From assembly GCF_028561275.1 (NCBI RefSeq), contig NZ_JAQQTF010000004.1:186001-250000 (forward strand): a DNA stretch of 64,000 nucleotides, given 5' to 3'. Made by a program: the position numbers and the translations under genes. This document shows, one piece after another, positions 16,740 to 24,831 of this stretch; positions within the stretch are counted from its first letter, which is position 1; every line of letters begins with the position of its first letter. The notes under the pieces are model-generated. The model was not told where the DNA came from. It saw only the letters and a list, made by a program, of their open reading frames with translations, and made no database searches. The stretch is from Aureisphaera galaxeae. Its GTDB lineage: Bacteria > Bacteroidota > Bacteroidia > Flavobacteriales > Flavobacteriaceae.

Positions 16740-17060
16740 ATGGAACTGGATAGCAAAGAGAACAAGCAGAACAAATACCTACGTGCCAAGGAGCAAGTAG
16801 CGGAGATCAAGAAGTTTTATACCAGCTTGATGTTCTATGTGGTATTTATCGGGTTTCTTGCTTACCTAAATTACTATTCCAATCAATGGAGGTATATGTG
16901 GTTCCTTTGGGCTGCCTTAGGATGGGGAATAGGCTTGGTATTTCAAGCACTAAAAGCCTTCAGATGGACTCCTTTCATGAATAAGGACTGGGAAGAGCGC
17001 AAGATCCGTGAGTTCATGGATAAAGAAGAAGAAAAAGAAAGAAGAGACCGATGGAGTTAA
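16740..17060 (+). CDS. 2TM domain-containing protein 2
   Basis: The protein has 106 residues with the same layout: 'KYLRAKEQVAEIKKFYTS', two hydrophobic helices separated by an aromatic loop ('SNQWRYMWFLW'), then 'DWEERKIREFMDKEEE' and a basic end 'RRDRWS'. An in-frame ATG at 16710 overlaps the previous stop, but it exists only because the preceding protein ends in Trp (aATGGtag). The ATG at 16740 follows an A-rich leader like those of the other two downstream array genes, so it is preferred. Confidence 0.82.
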   Translation: MELDSKENKQNKYLRAKEQVAEIKKFYTSLMFYVVFIGFLAYLNYYSNQWRYMWFLWAALGWGIGLVFQALKAFRWTPFMNKDWEERKIREFMDKEEEKERRDRWS

Positions 17061-17071
17061 TAAACAATACT

Positions 17072-17413
17072 ATGGAACCCAACAGCTACGAGAAATACGA
17101 AAGAGCCAAAAATAGAGTAAAGGAGATAAGAGGATTTTACAGTCATATCATAATCTTCTTTATCATAAACACATGCATCTATGTCTTACGGTTTTATTTA
17201 TTGCCCAAGTGGGGTGTTATAAGTGACGATGAAGGCTTTCAAAATTGGTTGAACTGGAATACATATCTCTTACCACTTTTTTGGGCGGTAGGGATCGCTA
17301 TCCATGGCATTTGGACCTACCGACACAAGTTTGTCAACATTAAAAAATGGGAAGACCGCAAGATTAAAGAATTTATGGACGAAGAAGACAAGGAAACACG
17401 AAGATGGAAATAA
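17072..17413 (+). CDS. 2TM domain-containing protein 3
   Basis: The protein has 113 residues with the 2TM layout: 'KYERAKNRVKEIRGFYSH', a first helix ('IIIFFIINTCIYVL'), a longer loop of about 30 residues than in proteins 1 and 2, a second helix ('YLLPLFWAVGIAIHGIW') and 'KWEDRKIKEFMDEED'. An ATG at 17051 lies within the end of the preceding gene (RW codons). The ATG at 17072 is preferred for the same reason as in the neighbouring 2TM genes. Confidence 0.82.
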   Translation: MEPNSYEKYERAKNRVKEIRGFYSHIIIFFIINTCIYVLRFYLLPKWGVISDDEGFQNWLNWNTYLLPLFWAVGIAIHGIWTYRHKFVNIKKWEDRKIKEFMDEEDKETRRWK

Positions 17414-17424
17414 TAAACAACAAC

Positions 17425-17757
17425 ATGGAATATTTTGATAAAGATAAATACGAACGCGCTAAGAAGCGCATGGAAGAGATCAAGGGCTTCTATACGCACC
17501 TGGTAGTTTACATAGTCATTAATGTGGCCCTATTTTTAGTAAACCTAGGAATTTTTACCAAAGGTTGGATGGGAATTGAATTTCCCGGATGGGCTGTTTT
17601 TTCAACACCCTTTTTCTGGGGAATAGGATTGGTAGGCCATGGACTGTATGTATTCCAGGACAAATTCAAGTTCTTTAAAGATTGGGAAGAGCGAAAGATC
17701 CAAGAATACATGGATGAAGAGGAAGAAGAATTTAAAAAGACATCCCGTTGGGATTAA
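17425..17757 (+). CDS. 2TM domain-containing protein 4
   Basis: The protein has 110 residues: 'KYERAKKRMEEIKGFYTH', two membrane helices ('LVVYIVINVALFLVNLGIF' and 'FFWGIGLVGHGLYVF') and 'DWEERKIQEYMDEEEE'. The alternative ATG at 17404 arises from the Trp codon that ends protein 3. It is followed 30 bp later by the LytTR regulator gene, so the array and regulator are probably one transcription unit. Confidence 0.82.
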   Translation: MEYFDKDKYERAKKRMEEIKGFYTHLVVYIVINVALFLVNLGIFTKGWMGIEFPGWAVFSTPFFWGIGLVGHGLYVFQDKFKFFKDWEERKIQEYMDEEEEEFKKTSRWD

Positions 17758-17787
17758 TGTATAATTTTACCTGAAAAAGCACCTTAG

Positions 17788-18543
17788 ATGAACGTACTCA
17801 TTATAGAAGACGAAAAACCCTCTGCAAGAAGATTGCAGCGTATGTTAGAACGCCAAAATGTGGATGTGGATACCATGCTGCATAGTGTAGGCGAATCGGT
17901 GGAGTGGTTTGCTAATAATCCACACCCGGATCTTATTTTTTTGGACATCCAATTAAGCGATGGCCTTTCTTTTGAGATTTTCGATGAGGTGGAGGTAAGC
18001 AGTGCTATTATATTTACGACGGCCTTCGATGAGTACGCCCTACAGGCCTTTAAACTGAACAGTATCGATTATTTACTGAAACCCATAGATGAAGAGGAAC
18101 TGGAGGCTGCAGTTGAAAAATACAAGGCCCGTGCGCCTCAACAACAGAACGTTCAGTTAAATTTCGATGACATTAAGAAACTACTCACCAATCCAGTGGA
18201 GCGTGAATACAAGAAGCGCTTTACCACCAAGATCGGGCAACACATTAAGATGATCCCTGTAGACGAGATCGAATGTTTTTATTCCGAAAACAAGGGCACC
18301 TATGCCCATACGGTCGATGGTAGGGACTATCTGCTGGATACGACCCTAGAGAACTTGGAAGGGGAAATCTCTCCCGAGGTGTTTTTTAGGATCAATCGTA
18401 AGTTCTATGTGAATATCAACGCCATTCGGGATATCATTAGCTATACCAACAGCCGACTGCAATTAAAACTGAATTCTTATAAAGAGCAGGATGTTATTGT
18501 AGCTCGGGAGAAGGTGAAGGATTTTAAGCTGTGGTTGGAGTAG
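17788..18543 (+). CDS. LytTR family response regulator
   Basis: The 251-residue protein has a receiver domain (residues 1-115) with the acidic pair in 'IIEDEKPSARR', the phospho-acceptor D53 ('LIFLDIQLSDG'), the 'FTTAFDEYALQAF' switch region and 'DYLLKPID'. A linker is followed by a LytTR DNA-binding domain (about 140-251), seen in 'IECFYSENKGTYAHTVDGRD' and 'FFRINRKFYVNI'. It is the cognate partner of the kinase at 14984. It is the natural candidate to bind the 21-bp-phased repeats at 11390, 13666 and 16319. Confidence 0.9.
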   Translation: MNVLIIEDEKPSARRLQRMLERQNVDVDTMLHSVGESVEWFANNPHPDLIFLDIQLSDGLSFEIFDEVEVSSAIIFTTAFDEYALQAFKLNSIDYLLKPIDEEELEAAVEKYKARAPQQQNVQLNFDDIKKLLTNPVEREYKKRFTTKIGQHIKMIPVDEIECFYSENKGTYAHTVDGRDYLLDTTLENLEGEISPEVFFRINRKFYVNINAIRDIISYTNSRLQLKLNSYKEQDVIVAREKVKDFKLWLE

Positions 18544-18561
18544 TCTTCGGCCATTTTCATA

Positions 18562-19440
18562 TCACAACTCATTTATTCCATAATTTTTCAAGGTATTTTT
18601 AATCCAACCTGAGTGTTTTCTCCAGGAATCATCCTGTTTCAGTTTAGCAATAACGATGTCGCGATAATCCTTCCGTTCACTTTCCAGTAGGGTTTCAATG
18701 AGTGAATTCAAATAAATAATCTCACTTTCTGTTTTGAATCTTGCTCTAGGAAAGTCTATCGTAAAATATTTTTCCATTCGCTCATCATATCGACTGGAAT
18801 AATTTTTCCTCAAATACTCGAAGGCATAAGAGTTATTTTGTTTGAAAGCTAAGTCCTCGATTCTAGAAAGGTAACTCTCTTTGTGTTTTCTGTTTTTAAA
18901 TACCCTGCGATAAAGTAGCCAATACGCCACGTGTCTATTGTGAATTACAACACTGTCCAATCGCTCCATCATAACATCGGTTTCAAGTGCTCTTTTCATG
19001 GCCTGCTCTTCTTCATAGAGCCCATCTCTGGCCTTATTTCTGGCTTCTATTCGTATTTTATTCCAATACTCGTGATAGAGGATGGAAGAGATTGGATCGA
19101 AATCCATAAGGCATCCCTCAAAAGTTCGGACCCTTTCGTTCTTTCGTAATTCCTGGGCTAGGAGTTGCACCAAATCACCTTTTCCAGATTGTACCAATTC
19201 GTTTAGGGCATATGTCCTGAGTGTTGGATTTTCGTGCTTTGAAAGTGTGTTTAATTCCTGTTCGGAAAGTAAGCTCTTTAGAGTTTGAAAGTTATTGTAT
19301 TGCTTAGATGGCATGCAACCATATCCTATGCAGTCCGATTCTACTATGTTTACCTTAATGATGGAGTCGATAAGTTCCTGTTTGGTTTGGGAGATGGAAT
19401 GTGTGGTGAGGAGAAATAGGACTATTGATAATTTCCACAT
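18562..19440 (-). CDS. Hypothetical exported helical-repeat protein
   Basis: The 292-residue protein has a signal peptide ('LSIVLFLLTTHSISQ') and an alpha-helical mature part. The segment 'LSKHENPTLRTYALNELVQS' looks like one HEAT-type repeat, and Cys residues occur in 'DCIGYGCMPS'. The family is not recognised. It stands alone between the LytTR regulator (convergent) and the small DUF6934 module. Confidence 0.65.
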   Translation of the reverse strand: MWKLSIVLFLLTTHSISQTKQELIDSIIKVNIVESDCIGYGCMPSKQYNNFQTLKSLLSEQELNTLSKHENPTLRTYALNELVQSGKGDLVQLLAQELRKNERVRTFEGCLMDFDPISSILYHEYWNKIRIEARNKARDGLYEEEQAMKRALETDVMMERLDSVVIHNRHVAYWLLYRRVFKNRKHKESYLSRIEDLAFKQNNSYAFEYLRKNYSSRYDERMEKYFTIDFPRARFKTESEIIYLNSLIETLLESERKDYRDIVIAKLKQDDSWRKHSGWIKNTLKNYGINEL

Positions 19441-19527
19441 AATATGAAGTTAGTTCTTAGTACAACGCTACTTTTTTTGAAATAGTAGCGAACCATTGAA
19501 AATTTAGTAGCAGTGTAGAAAACAAAA

Positions 19528-19553
19528 AAACGCAAGCCTTTCGACTTGCGTTT
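19528..19553 (-). terminator. Rho-independent terminator of the 56-aa gene
   Basis: AAACGCAAG (19528-19536) pairs with CTTGCGTTT (19545-19553). On the minus strand the hairpin is followed by TTTTTTTG, 27 bp after the stop of the 56-residue protein. Confidence 0.8.
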
Positions 19554-19579
19554 CCGTATATCGTTGTGATTCGTTTTTT

Positions 19580-19750
19580 CTAAATAGGAAGGGATTTCAG
19601 GTTGCTCAGCGACTTCTTAGCCAAATCTACCTTGTCTGCAAACAGCTCCTTTCCCTTAATCTCTTTGGCCACAGTAGCGATACGCCCCTTTGTCGATTTG
19701 GACATGGAGAGTACTTTTTTGGCCTTTAACAACTGCTTTTTCCGTTTCAT
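19580..19750 (-). CDS. 56-residue basic protein paired with DUF6934
   Basis: An ATG frame of 56 codons on the minus strand lies 14 bp after the DUF6934-type gene and ends before a strong terminator. The product ('MKRKKQLLKAKKVLSMSKST' at its start) is very Lys-rich with a regular heptad of Leu, Val and Ala in the second half ('LFADKVDLAKKSLSNLKSL'), suggesting one or two amphipathic helices. Its spacing and terminator show a two-gene operon. No family is known to me. A nucleic-acid-binding or antitoxin-like role is only a guess. Confidence 0.6.
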   Translation of the reverse strand: MKRKKQLLKAKKVLSMSKSTKGRIATVAKEIKGKELFADKVDLAKKSLSNLKSLPI

Positions 19751-19764
19751 ACTACAAAATTAGA

Positions 19765-20307
19765 TTATTTTTTTCTAAATATCAAAATACCAATATATTC
19801 ATTTCCAGGTACATATTGCACAAAATCGGGGAAATCCCCACCCGTGAGCCCAAAGAATACGTATTCTTTACTTAAATCAACGAAATGCTTATTTACATAG
19901 TATCTATAGGTCTTTATTCTTCGGTTAAAGTTACGGCAGGTTTCATTGCACTTCTTATTACAGGTAGGTTCGCATAGGACTTTATAATCTTCTGCACTGT
20001 CACTTCCCTGCACCCAAATAGCTGCTTTTTTATTTTCACGGAAGAACACAGGTACTGTATTCAATACCGTGCTAAAGACCTTCCACATATCTCCGTTATT
20101 GCTATTTACGTCATCAAGGAAAGTGCCAGTTTCCTCGTCATAATCCCCAAAACCTAGATTATATATGGTCCGGCCATCCCTTCGGGCGACTGGGGTATAC
20201 TCAATCACTTTGATGATAGAACGGTTTCCTGTACTCTCGAACAGGTATTGTACCTTCTTGGTCCTTGTGTTAAGGGATTCGGTTTTATAGGCAGGTATGT
20301 TATTCAA
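19765..20307 (-). CDS. DUF6934-like protein with Cys-rich insert
   Basis: This is a 180-residue cytoplasmic protein. The 'YNLGFGDYDEETG' and 'SNNGDMWKVFSTVLNTV' segments and the late 'NKHF...FFGL' part resemble DUF6934 proteins of Bacteroidota. An unusual insert carries Cys at 112, 116, 120 and 124, a CX3CX3CX3C pattern that could form a metal site. It is co-directional with the 56-residue basic protein 14 bp downstream. DUF6934 has no assigned activity; compact pairs like this recall toxin-antitoxin modules, but this is not demonstrated. Confidence 0.65.
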   Translation of the reverse strand: MNNIPAYKTESLNTRTKKVQYLFESTGNRSIIKVIEYTPVARRDGRTIYNLGFGDYDEETGTFLDDVNSNNGDMWKVFSTVLNTVPVFFRENKKAAIWVQGSDSAEDYKVLCEPTCNKKCNETCRNFNRRIKTYRYYVNKHFVDLSKEYVFFGLTGGDFPDFVQYVPGNEYIGILIFRKK

Positions 20308-20358
20308 AAATGTAGGTTTTTATCATGGTTTCAGCAACGATCGGGGAAGGTCGTATTG

Positions 20359-20751
20359 CTAGTTTGCTTTTATATATTTTTCCGAACAGGCCTCAATACA
20401 GGGGTAAAGCACCTCCAAAACCCCATCGGTTAGGGAATATCTTGTTTTCATTACTTGGTTAATGCAACGATCACTCTCAATGATGCCGTCCTTGACGGAA
20501 TAAGTGCCTTTTGTAGCTTTTGGGTCACCAGTCCCCATAGCACAGAAAGACCCAGTGGTGGTTACACTACCATCTTCATAAAAGGTGATGTATTTCTCTT
20601 CTTCGGCTTTGTAATAGGTGCCAGAACCATCACCAATATCTACCAATACTTCGGTAAGCTTCCATTTGCCAATCAAGGCATTATCATTTTGGGAGGTCTT
20701 GCATGCGACAAAAAATGCCATGGCCAAGACGAGTAGGCAGGCTTTTTTCAT
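20359..20751 (-). CDS. Lipocalin-like lipoprotein
   Basis: The 130-residue lipoprotein has a signal ending 'FFVAC'. The mature part starts with the lipocalin-like 'LIGKWKLTEVLVDIGDGSG', continues with 'KYITFYEDGSVTTTGSFC' and a ladder of beta strands, and has four further Cys. Such single-domain lipoproteins are abundant in Flavobacteriia and may bind small hydrophobic ligands. No particular ligand is indicated. Confidence 0.75.
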   Translation of the reverse strand: MKKACLLVLAMAFFVACKTSQNDNALIGKWKLTEVLVDIGDGSGTYYKAEEEKYITFYEDGSVTTTGSFCAMGTGDPKATKGTYSVKDGIIESDRCINQVMKTRYSLTDGVLEVLYPCIEACSEKYIKAN

Positions 20752-20800
20752 TTGTAATTAGGTTTGTTAGGTTAAAGATAGGATTTCTAGCCTAGAACTT

Positions 20801-21571
20801 TTATGATTTTTTCAAGAACTCAGAGATTGTTTGATCTAAATTGTGCAGATCTTCTTGGGCATTTATAAGCCCATCCATTTTCCTATCTCCCATATTTTGA
20901 ATACGATAATTGGGAAGTTGATCCTTGAATAATGCAGTTACAACATTATCTATTAACCGTTCTTTCAGTCCATGCGAAAGTTGATAGGTTTGTACGATCG
21001 ATTCCTCAACACCAATATGGACGATTTCATGTATGATCGTATTTGCAGGATTTTCGTAATTCATAAATCCTCCTTCCGTATTGGTAAATAGTGTAATGGT
21101 TCCCGTGTCTGGATCATAACTTCCGCCAGTACCATAAAGCGTGAATACCACGGTGTAGGTGGGATACATTTTGAAATCCCAATTCCACTTATGTTGTTCC
21201 GTAGAAAGCTGCCGTAGCATCTTTTGAATGGCAGGAGCTTGTGTTTTTACCTTTTTAAAAGCCTTTTCATAGTCACTTTCTTGATATACCTTCGATTCCA
21301 AAAGATTGAAAATGGTTGGATAATCTTCATTTCCGAAGGTTTTGGCTTTCGATTTTGCAATTAGGGAATCGATTACAGGATCGTTGGGCAATTGAATATT
21401 GTACCCCTGTTGCTCAAAAAAAGCAATGTCGTTAATGGTTCTCCAAATAGAAGTGGCTTCCTGTTCTATGGAAGGAATCTGCACTACAATTTCTGATGAA
21501 GGTTCCTGCGCCTTACAGGAAAGTAAGGAGAATGCAATAATAATGGAGCTTATGTATTTAAGGGAGTGCAT
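20801..21571 (-). CDS. Putative zinc metallopeptidase lipoprotein
   Basis: The 256-residue protein has a lipobox 'SLLSC' (Cys19). The domain around 'ANTIIHEIVHIGVEE' contains an HExxH site (H181, E182, H185) with downstream acidic residues E189/E190, typical of a gluzincin-like fold. 'TLFTNTEGGFMNYENP' lies just upstream. It would act at the envelope surface or in the periplasm. The third zinc ligand cannot be fixed by eye. The gene follows the exported VOC protein gene with no gap. Confidence 0.65.
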   Translation of the reverse strand: MHSLKYISSIIIAFSLLSCKAQEPSSEIVVQIPSIEQEATSIWRTINDIAFFEQQGYNIQLPNDPVIDSLIAKSKAKTFGNEDYPTIFNLLESKVYQESDYEKAFKKVKTQAPAIQKMLRQLSTEQHKWNWDFKMYPTYTVVFTLYGTGGSYDPDTGTITLFTNTEGGFMNYENPANTIIHEIVHIGVEESIVQTYQLSHGLKERLIDNVVTALFKDQLPNYRIQNMGDRKMDGLINAQEDLHNLDQTISEFLKKS

Positions 21572-22045
21572 CTATTTTTCGAACAATTGAATTCGGTTAC
21601 CATCGGGATCCTTTACAATGACCATTTGCTTGCCTGAAACGGGATCGGTTACTACATTTCCATGAATATTGGCCTCCTTTGCCTCTAAGTGCTTTACCCA
21701 AGCATCCAAATCGGAAACCTTCATCCCAAATTTAAAGAATCCACTAATCCTACTCCTTTTAGGATGGCCTTCCAACAAGGTTTCTGGGCTAAGGGTCCCT
21801 TTTATTTCAATGAGTTCTATATGAACGCCCCCATGCTTTAGATTTTTTTGTTGAAAACCCATGTCCACATTTTGGGTTTCATTCAAAATTTTGAATCCCA
21901 ATACATCTGTGTACCATCGGGCAGCTACCTCCATATCTGTAACGATAATGGCCGAAAAAGAGGCTTCGGGAGGAGAGAGTTTGGTTTCTTGAGAGAACCC
22001 AAGTAGGGACGCACAAACGAAAAGGAAGAATAGATGTTTTTTCAT
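21572..22045 (-). CDS. Exported VOC (glyoxalase/bleomycin-resistance) fold protein
   Basis: The 157-residue protein has a signal peptide ending 'LLGFSQ', which is unusual for this mostly cytoplasmic fold. The VOC domain is seen in 'FSAIIVTDMEVAARWYTDVL', 'HIELIEI' and the closing 'VIVKDPDGNRIQLFEK'. The His, Glu and terminal Glu are the likely metal ligands. It directly precedes the metallopeptidase lipoprotein gene (stop and next start adjacent), so the two are made from one transcript. Confidence 0.78.
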   Translation of the reverse strand: MKKHLFFLFVCASLLGFSQETKLSPPEASFSAIIVTDMEVAARWYTDVLGFKILNETQNVDMGFQQKNLKHGGVHIELIEIKGTLSPETLLEGHPKRSRISGFFKFGMKVSDLDAWVKHLEAKEANIHGNVVTDPVSGKQMVIVKDPDGNRIQLFEK

Positions 22046-22159
22046 AATACTGGCTTACGGTCGCGTCAATGGTTGTGTAGCAACTAAAAATACGAATTAC
22101 ATCATTGCCTCTTTATAATTTTGTGTTAATGAAATTAGCAACGTGTAAGCTTTTAAAGG

Positions 22160-22729
22160 TCATGTGTTTTTTAGGTGATAGGCTGCGAAGACAAATGTGG
22201 GAACCAAAATAACACCCATGGCAAATACCGTGATGCCCGCGCGAATATCTTCGGTAGGGGCCAATGTGCCAATTCGCATCAGTGCATAGATGCTAAAGGG
22301 GATGAAAAGAAACAATCCCGTAACGGCTCCTGGGTTATACATTTTCAGGGAGATCCAGAGAAAGGAATGCAATAATCCATTCAACAAAGAGACACCTAAT
22401 AAGCCCATCGCAAGCGCTAGTTGTGCTTCGTGAGTTATGGCAGAATACAGGTAAACGGTCCAGGCCAAACCAATATTGACAAGAATAATCCCAGCATTGC
22501 TTAACGGATTTTGGGTAAGGAAGCTTTTATTCCAAATGTTTTCGTTGTAGAACCGTTTGAATCCGCCCGGATAGGCATACTCTTCAAACTGATGTAGTAA
22601 TAATAGCGCGAAATGCAACCATAACAACAATTGAATTTCTGTGAAATCCATAAAAAGACATGCGATTACAATGGCAATAGCACCAAGCCCACCGATTTTT
22701 GCCCAATATGTAAGGATCCATTTCATCAC
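22160..22729 (-). CDS. HXXEE domain-containing membrane protein
   Basis: The 189-residue integral membrane protein has five to six helices. The motif 'LLLLHQFEEYAYPGGF' carries the H-x-x-E-E signature that names the family. A second conserved-type His occurs in 'LLNGLLHSFLWIS'. The family is thought to be membrane enzymes with a metal centre, but no reaction is known. It is monocistronic. Confidence 0.78.
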   Translation of the reverse strand: MMKWILTYWAKIGGLGAIAIVIACLFMDFTEIQLLLWLHFALLLLHQFEEYAYPGGFKRFYNENIWNKSFLTQNPLSNAGIILVNIGLAWTVYLYSAITHEAQLALAMGLLGVSLLNGLLHSFLWISLKMYNPGAVTGLFLFIPFSIYALMRIGTLAPTEDIRAGITVFAMGVILVPTFVFAAYHLKNT

Positions 22730-22789
22730 TGCTATCCTAAGATACCGAATTTAAGCGGAAAAAGAGGTCGTGATTTATGAAGGCTTTGG

Positions 22790-23977
22790 TCAATCTTCCT
22801 CAACACGGTTCTCATGAAAGGCAGAAGGAAGCAATTTGGGAATCAACTTTACGAACAAAGGAAGCAGTATGGCACCTCCGGGAAGCATGAAAATGGCCAA
22901 CGAAGGAATACTTTTAAAGATGTCCAATAACTGTCCCTTCATTTTGGTTTTCTCTTCTTTTGTTAGGTCTCGTTGTGTGGATTGACTGATCAGCACCAAT
23001 AATTCACCACTTTCGTTCAGTTCCTTAAGCAAGCGGTTTTTATTGCGCAGGATAAGTCGTTTTACCGTTTCGGTAGATTGCTTGTATAGTTGTTTTACGG
23101 GGTGGGTGTATTCAAATAAAATGATCTTTTCTGCATTCTGTACGGAGAACGCTGTTAGGGATCGTATACAGGCGTCCAATTGGCTTTGCGTATGTCCTAA
23201 TGTAGTACTTAGCTTCTTAAGGAAAGCCAATTCACTGGTATCCATTTCCCGATCGTCCCAAACGGCCAAACAACAAATGTCCAATAGGAATCGCTTTTCC
23301 AAAACCTTTAGTGTAGTGGATGGCTTAGGGGCATCGGCTGGGAATCCTTCCAAAAATTGCGCAGAGGAAGCCACCATATCGATCACCAATTGGTCGTATT
23401 TATTCTTTTCTTCTTTAGATTGAAGTGCCAGCAAACTATATTCCAATATGGTATATTCCAAAGCCTCTAGATAGGCTTTCAATCCTTCGGGCTGCTCTAA
23501 GTAATATGTATACCCCAATACATCTACATATAAAAGGGCGTAGGTAAGGAGGGAAGCTGCATCCGTTTTCAATAAGGTATTGCTTTCTTGAAGTCGAGCC
23601 GAAAGAATTTTTTCCAGATCTTCTGAAGGTTTTTGCGAAAAACTGAGCCGTTGCAACCATTTTTGCTTTCCGCGTTCAATTTCCTTATAAAATGAGATAA
23701 TAGATTCTATGGCTGCTTCGTGATTGGCAGTAGGATGTTTCGAAAAGTAAGTGTGCAGTAAAGCGTGAAAGAGATTTATTTTAGAATATTCCTCTTTAGT
23801 AAGCTTTAAGTGGCTTACCGGTTCATCCAACAAGGTGGAAACCGAAACCCCATAGATAAACCCAGCTTTTTTTAGTCCGTCGTAAAATACAGAGGGCGAA
23901 GTAAAGTTATCCAATAAACGGTTTTTGGGAAACTCGTTAATAAATTTATGGATCCAGCCAGAAGATGAGGGGTTCAT
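22790..23977 (-). CDS. LETM1-related biofilm-associated family protein
   Basis: The 395-residue protein is soluble and helical for most of its length. Its C-terminal 70 residues contain the LETM1-like segment 'LTKEEKTKMKGQLLDIFKSI' followed by 'PSLAIFMLPGGAILLPLFVK', one hydrophobic hairpin. This matches a flavobacterial family annotated as LETM1-related biofilm-associated. A TerB-like helical region may precede it ('WDDREMDTSELAFLKKLS'). The role is unknown; it is probably membrane-associated through the C-terminus. Confidence 0.75.
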   Translation of the reverse strand: MNPSSSGWIHKFINEFPKNRLLDNFTSPSVFYDGLKKAGFIYGVSVSTLLDEPVSHLKLTKEEYSKINLFHALLHTYFSKHPTANHEAAIESIISFYKEIERGKQKWLQRLSFSQKPSEDLEKILSARLQESNTLLKTDAASLLTYALLYVDVLGYTYYLEQPEGLKAYLEALEYTILEYSLLALQSKEEKNKYDQLVIDMVASSAQFLEGFPADAPKPSTTLKVLEKRFLLDICCLAVWDDREMDTSELAFLKKLSTTLGHTQSQLDACIRSLTAFSVQNAEKIILFEYTHPVKQLYKQSTETVKRLILRNKNRLLKELNESGELLVLISQSTQRDLTKEEKTKMKGQLLDIFKSIPSLAIFMLPGGAILLPLFVKLIPKLLPSAFHENRVEED

Positions 23978-24102
23978 TGTTTACTTTTGTTGAATAAGGA
24001 AGCAAAATTTTCGTTAACAAAAAATTAACATTATTCCCAAAACCATAGCCATACTTTCGTACGTACATAGTGGAAAGTAAAATTAACCATTATAACATTC
24101 TA

Positions 24103-24822
24103 ATGATGAAAAAAACAAAATTTTTTGCAGCCCTTGGTGGACTAGCCCTTGCAGGGATTTCCATCTTCCTAATTGCTGCGGATCACATCGACTCACCTTC
24201 GGTAGCGAACACTACGGTAGACATAGCCGATCTCTATGCTTTTGAAGGGAACAATCCCGACAATACCGTTTTTGTGGCTACATTACAAGGACCACTTAAT
24301 CCTGGCGGGGTGACCGAAAATGCTTCTTTCGATGAAGATGTATTGATCGAATTCAATATCGACAATACAGGGGATTTTGTAGAAGACTTGGTGATTCAAG
24401 CAATTAAGAGGGCAGACACTATGTATTTCTTTGGCCCAGCTATGGTAGATGCGGCCGATGCCGGAGCTTCCAGTACGATCTATAGCGATCAGATGGCAGG
24501 TCAGGTACAGATTTCGGGAGTGGGTGATACCTTCACCGCTTCCAACAATGGGATGAGCTTTTTTGCTGGCCCAAGAAGAGATTATTTCTATTTCGATTTC
24601 AATCGATTTAACGATGTTATTGCTGGAAACGTAGCCCCAGAAGGATTCTTACCCCCAGGACAGGCAGAGGACTTTTTCGAAGCCCTCAATGTACTTTCCA
24701 TAGTGGTAGAGGTGCCTAATAGCATGTTGGGAGCTGCTCCCGAGCATGTTGGAGGAGCCGTAGGGATTAACGGATTGCCCAATGCGTATAACGTATGGGT
24801 GTCGGCCAAAAGAAAACAATAA
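24103..24822 (+). CDS. DUF4331 family exported protein (N-terminal half type)
   Basis: The protein has 240 residues from ATG at 24103. An upstream in-frame GTG at 24070 would add a polar leader before the signal peptide. The signal ('FFAALGGLALAGISIFLIA') is followed by 'ADHIDSPSVANTTVDIADLYAF', the DUF4331 start. It ends at 'NAYNVWVSAKRKQ', where full-length DUF4331 proteins continue. The second half seems to be encoded by the next gene, 9 bp downstream. A -7-like TACTTTCG lies at 24052-24059. Confidence 0.8.
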   Translation: MMKKTKFFAALGGLALAGISIFLIAADHIDSPSVANTTVDIADLYAFEGNNPDNTVFVATLQGPLNPGGVTENASFDEDVLIEFNIDNTGDFVEDLVIQAIKRADTMYFFGPAMVDAADAGASSTIYSDQMAGQVQISGVGDTFTASNNGMSFFAGPRRDYFYFDFNRFNDVIAGNVAPEGFLPPGQAEDFFEALNVLSIVVEVPNSMLGAAPEHVGGAVGINGLPNAYNVWVSAKRKQ

Positions 24823-24831
24823 TAGTTAAAG

